Below are positions 59,625 to 64,000 of a DNA stretch of 64,000 nt, piece after piece. Under the pieces are notes generated by a model that saw nothing but the letters and a program-made list of their open reading frames with translations, had not been told where the DNA came from and did not search any database. This stretch comes from Isoperla grammatica (Eukaryota > Arthropoda > Insecta > Plecoptera > Perlodidae). Location of the stretch: the NCBI GenBank assembly GCA_945910005.1, contig OX246746.1, positions 21,075,228 to 21,139,227 of the forward strand, written 5' to 3'. The position numbers were made by a program, and so were the translations under genes. Every line of letters starts with the position of its first letter. Within the stretch, counting starts at the first letter, position 1.

Positions 59625-61240
59625 TAGTTGTAGTCACCGAAGCACGTAAAATGTGTCAGATAATTGTTTATGACTGTCGGTTGTTGTCACCGGAGCACGT
59701 AAGATGTGCCAGATAATGGTTTATGACTGTCGGTTGTTGTCACCGGAGCACGTAAGATGTGTCAGATAATTGTTTATGACTGTCGGTTGTTGTCACCGGA
59801 GCACGTAAGATGTGTCAGATAATTGTTTATGACTGTCGGTTGTTGTCACCGGAGCACGTAAGATGTGTCAGATAATTGTTTATGACTGTCGGTTGTTGTC
59901 ACCGGAGCACGTAAGATGTGTCAGATAATTGTTTATGACTGTCGGTTGTTGTCACCGGAGCACGTAAGATGTGTCAGATAATTGTTTATGACTGTCGGTT
60001 GTTGTCACCGGAGCACGTAAGATGTGTCAGATAATGGTTTATGACTGTCGGTTGTTGTCACCGGAGCACGTAAGATGTGTCAGATAATTGTTTATGACTG
60101 TCGGTTGTTGTCACCGGAGCACGTAAGATGTGTCAGATAATTGTTTATGACTGTCGGTTGTTGTCACCTGAGCACGTAAGATGTGTCAGATAATTGTTTA
60201 TGACTGTCGGTTGTTGTCACCGGAGCACGTAAGATGTGTCAGATAATTGTTTATGACTGTCGGATTGTTTATGACTGTCGGTTGTTGTCACCGGAGCACC
60301 TAAGATGTGTCAGATAATTGTTTATGACTGTCGGTTGTTGTCACCGGAGCACCTAAGATGTGTCAGATAATTGTTTATGACTGTCGGTTGTTGTCACCGG
60401 AGCACGTAAGATGTGTCATATAATTGTTTATGACTGTCGATTGTTGTCACCGGAGCATGTAAGATGTGTCAGATAATTGTTTATGACTGCCGATTGTTGT
60501 CACCGGAGCACGTAAGCTGTGTCAGATAATTGTTTATGACTGTCGGTTGTTGTCACCGGAGCATCTAAGACGTGTCAGATAATTGTTTATGACTGTCGGT
60601 TGTTGTCATCGGAGCACGTAAGAAGTGTCAGATAATTGTTTATGACTGTCGGTTGTTGTCACCGGAGCACGTAAGATGTGTCAGATAATTGTTTATGACT
60701 GTCGGTTGTTGTCACCGGAGCACGTAAGATGGTCAAATAATTGTTTATGACTGTCGGTTGTTGTCACCGAAGCACGTAAGATGGTCAAATAATTGTTTAT
60801 GACTGTCGATTGTTGTCACCGGGGCACGTAAGATGTGTCAGATAATTGTTTATGACTGTCGGTTGTTGTCACCGGAGCACGTAAGATGTGTCATATAATT
60901 GTTTATGACTGTCGGTTGTTGTCACCGGAGCACGTAAGATGTGTCATATAATTGTTTATGACTGTCGATTGTTGTCACCGGAGCACGTAAGATGTGTCAG
61001 ATAATTGTTTATGACTGTCGGTTGTTGTCACCGGAGCACGTAAGATGTGTCAGATAATTGTTTATGACTGTCAGTTGTTGTCATCGGAGCACGTAAGATG
61101 TGTCAGATAATTGTTTATGACTGTCGGTTGTTGTCATCGGAGCACGTAAGATGTGTCAGATAATTGTTTATGACTGTCGGTTGTTGTCACCGGAGCACGT
61201 AAGATGTGTCGGATAATTGTTTATGACTGTCGGTTGTTGC
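59625..61240. repeat. 53-bp minisatellite, about 30 copies
   Basis: The unit is TGTCGGTTGTTGTCACCGGA, GCACGTAAGATGTG, TCAGATAATTGTTTATGAC. Copies are mostly over 95% alike by eye. One irregular unit repeats ATTGTTTATGACTGTCGG at about 60264, and two copies are shortened (AAGATGGTCAAAT). There are no spacers, so it is not a CRISPR array. Confidence 0.96.
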
Positions 61241-64000
61241 CGGCGCGAGTTGTTGTGTCCCCACAAACTGACCCCGCTGACATTGGCCGCACGAGGTACC
61301 CATCTTCAAGGTCAATCGTGCGGCGATATGATGCAATGCATTCAAATTGCTGTTTCTCAGTTCAGTTCAGGCCAGGCTATTCGGGATGATGAGTGGATGA
61401 AGGGCGATTAAAAACCACACACATATTCGAACCCACATTCTTCGGTTCAGACCTGTGCTAGTGTTCCAATCGCATAAGCTACAAAACAAGCTACTTTATT
61501 CGTCATCAAAAACACGTAAGCCAGCATGCTAATAATTGAAAAGATAAGTGTAAAAACATGACCTTCGTATTGAGTATTATTTGTCAAATTTGCTTCGATG
61601 AATTGTGAACTAAACTAACTCAAGATATTGGAACAGTGATTCCTATGCGGGATTTGGTTTTGTGCCATGCAGCTAATCCATGAATTTGAAATCGGTCAAC
61701 TATTGTAATTCTAACGATTGTCATTTCGATGGTTAATTAAATCTAAATTTTTGAATTATTTAGAGAAATCAAAATCGTAACAACTACACAACTTGAAAAT
61801 GTTCTAATTGATTAGCTGATATAAAAGCAAATTCCGTGTAGGAATCTTTTTTTCAATATATCTTGAAGAAAACTCTAGGTATGAATAAAATACTGTTAAT
61901 TTTGCGAGCTACCCATTGGCGTTAATAACTTACATTTTCTCGGATTATTAGTTTACCAGTCAGTACTGCACGATTGTAACAATAGCAGAGCCGTATATAG
62001 TGGAGTAAATAAGTCGATTTTCTTCATTGCCAAAACAATTCCAACTGAGCCATACATGGAAAAGAAATAAGTGTCCGGGGAATAAACGTAGGCTAAATAC
62101 AATGTTTTTAATTTGACTTCCCTTTTTCCAACTTAGTTTGATGCAAAATTGAACTAGTGATGATGAACATATCGTGATCTCTGAGAGGACAGTTGCGAGG
62201 CAATTTTTTTCCTCTGACGTTCAAAACAAAACAATTCTATTGCAATTTTTTTCCTTTCAACGCGCTTTGTGATGTTCATCTCGAGCCATTAGAAGTCATG
62301 TTGCGACTTTTAATTGGCTCAATTTTATTTTTTACAAATGAAATAACAATAATATAAAATGTCGAGATAGATTATGAAGCCAATTCATCAAAGTTTTTGC
62401 TCTCTTTCTACAGTGAATCATTCTTGTATTCTTGTATATTTTGTTGTTTATTGTTCGCGAATACACATTTGCGACGGTGAGTAAGAGTCTTGAAATAACT
62501 ATACACAGAAAATGGTTCTACCTCTCAAGCCTCAGGGTCATCAGGTGTTTGGTTTTATCGACATATAATCTGACGATGATGCGCTCGAAAATTATATCTG
62601 CAAAGTTGTTTTTCTATCGCACCATCACAAGCTCATGATTCTAATATAGAAGTGAAGTGCACGGTGACGTACAGCCTAGCTTGCATGCACACTGGTTGTG
62701 GAGCAGAAGCTGTGACCATCTTTTTTTATTTTTTCCATTTCGATAATTTGTATCATCAGATCGAAATTTTCGGTACATTTCGGATCCAAATATACCATCA
62801 GTTCCTAAATCGATCGATATTTTGGTGATTCATTTTAATCGCACGTCGTCAATATTATGTGCTTCAAAAGGTTGATCAGGTACTGGTAAGCTATTGTTAA
62901 GTACGGATATTATCGGCAATCGGACTTGTATCAGGTGTAGTTAAAATAGCCAACATTAATTAATTATTTTTGCAATTTCGACAAAAACACCTTAAATCTT
63001 CATTAAAAAAAAAAAAAAATAAATAAAAATTAAGATACAGACAGACTTCAAAATTTATGCTCACGTTACACGTATGCTATCGCTAGCTGGCACGCTTGTA
63101 CAAAACTATTATTTTGTTAAATTTGTGATAACTGTCTACATATTTGCTACCGTTTTTTATGTATATATTGGTTATTATTGTTGCTGATACAAATCTTATG
63201 AATGTTTTATTTACCACCACCATCATCATCATCATCATTATTATCAAAAGAATGAGCTATAGAAGCTAATCACTGATTTTCTGCTAACCGTAGAATCAGT
63301 TCAGTTAATAGAAGGCACAAGGAGCAATTAAAGAGAATCCCAAATTGTGTTGAACCATTCTCCTAGCCTAATTAGTTTTCGTTAATTAGCGGGATGAGTA
63401 TTTTGGTTTTCCAGACGTTATATTTGAAGGTAATCTTCCTTGACAGATTAGGTGCGAGTTTGTTGTATCCACCCAAGCAAACTAAAAGCACACAATCATG
63501 ACAGAGTGAAGACTACACATCTAACGAAGAAGCTTAGCGAATTTGATGTCTACAGTCTAATATTGTTATTGTGTTATCTTTTAATTTACTAATAATGTTA
63601 TTAAAGGACTAATAAATAGAATAATAACTGTTGGGACCAGACACTACTATCATGACAGACAGTCATCTATTCCTCAACAACTGAAGACCTGTCAACAATC
63701 GTAAGGATTAAAATATTTGAAAGATTTTAAATTCAACTTTTAGTTCTTACAAAACTAAATATTGTTACTAGTAAAAACTTTTTCATTATTGTAGTGCGTT
63801 CTCCAGATATCAGTATAACACACAATGAACCTCCAGCAATCTTTGCCTGCAATGTTTCAGCCAACCACACAATTACTTCCACAAGTAGACAGTTAAGTTC
63901 ACTTTGTTCGCTATTCTAAGGGCAGGTGGTTCTGATATTGATTCTTTGTGTTTATTTACCATGACAAGTGTCTGGCCGAGCTGTTTCCTCCTCACAAACT
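61241..64000. other. AT-rich end of window, nothing supported
   Basis: It contains a short CAT repeat at about 63218-63236 and poly-A runs. No gene, transposon ends or RNA could be supported. Confidence 0.45.

Noticed and set aside
59625..61240. CRISPR array
   Set aside because: The repeats are contiguous with no unique spacers, and the host is a eukaryote.

Overview
This is eukaryotic nuclear DNA, almost certainly from an insect. The evidence is spliced genes with GT-AG introns, compact GC-rich exons in an AT-rich background, tRNA-derived and 5S-derived SINEs, many short inverted-repeat transposons (MITEs), long triplet microsatellites and minisatellites, and a 200-base assembly gap (20668-20867). 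A repeat-rich genome such as that of a stick insect, termite or cockroach is plausible, but I cannot name the species. There are no operons, CRISPR arrays or bacterial features.

Three genes can be supported, all on the + strand. (A) 1979-16723 is a nine-exon gene for a major facilitator superfamily protein of the MFSD6 type. Every junction is GT-AG and all phases agree, giving 868 residues. A 5' leader exon starts at about 1801 and carries a short upstream ORF. (B) 20463-21758 is a secreted or membrane-anchored Pro/His-rich protein with a signal peptide. It is interrupted by the assembly gap and carries an apparent one-base insertion near 21593 that shifts the frame close to the C-terminus. 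(C) 46154-46942 is a two-exon, 188-residue single-pass membrane protein. Its signal-peptide start exon is fused to a 13-copy, 87-bp tandem array (about 45077-46207), each unit of which repeats the splice-acceptor-like leader and most of the signal peptide. Weaker exon candidates lie at 17618-17750, 54336-54443 and 56481-56517, the last with a TATA-type promoter upstream.

The rest is mostly repeats. Gene A introns hold foldback or MITE elements (2118, 3485, 4735, 8570, 11343, 13552, 15893) and a tRNA-SINE (8111). The 17.7-31 kb stretch outside gene B holds more foldbacks, a hAT-like element (22821-23236), a Harbinger-like MITE (26779-26926), a possible Penelope-like remnant (19370-19997), a 350-bp TTC tract and SINEs. 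From 31 to 45 kb there is a 5S rRNA-derived SINE (34510-34905), composite ATT/TTC retroelement tails (41.6-42.5 kb) and a MITE nested in an older repeat (39335-39737). Two further minisatellites lie at 52440-53290 (92 bp; CACGTG in each of nine copies) and 59625-61240 (53 bp, about 30 copies). Nothing suggests that genes A, B and C act in one pathway.

The most interesting observations are the amplified start-codon and signal-peptide array of gene C, the tandemly duplicated 5' splice site of gene A exon 2, the frameshift at the end of gene B, and the 5S-headed SINE.
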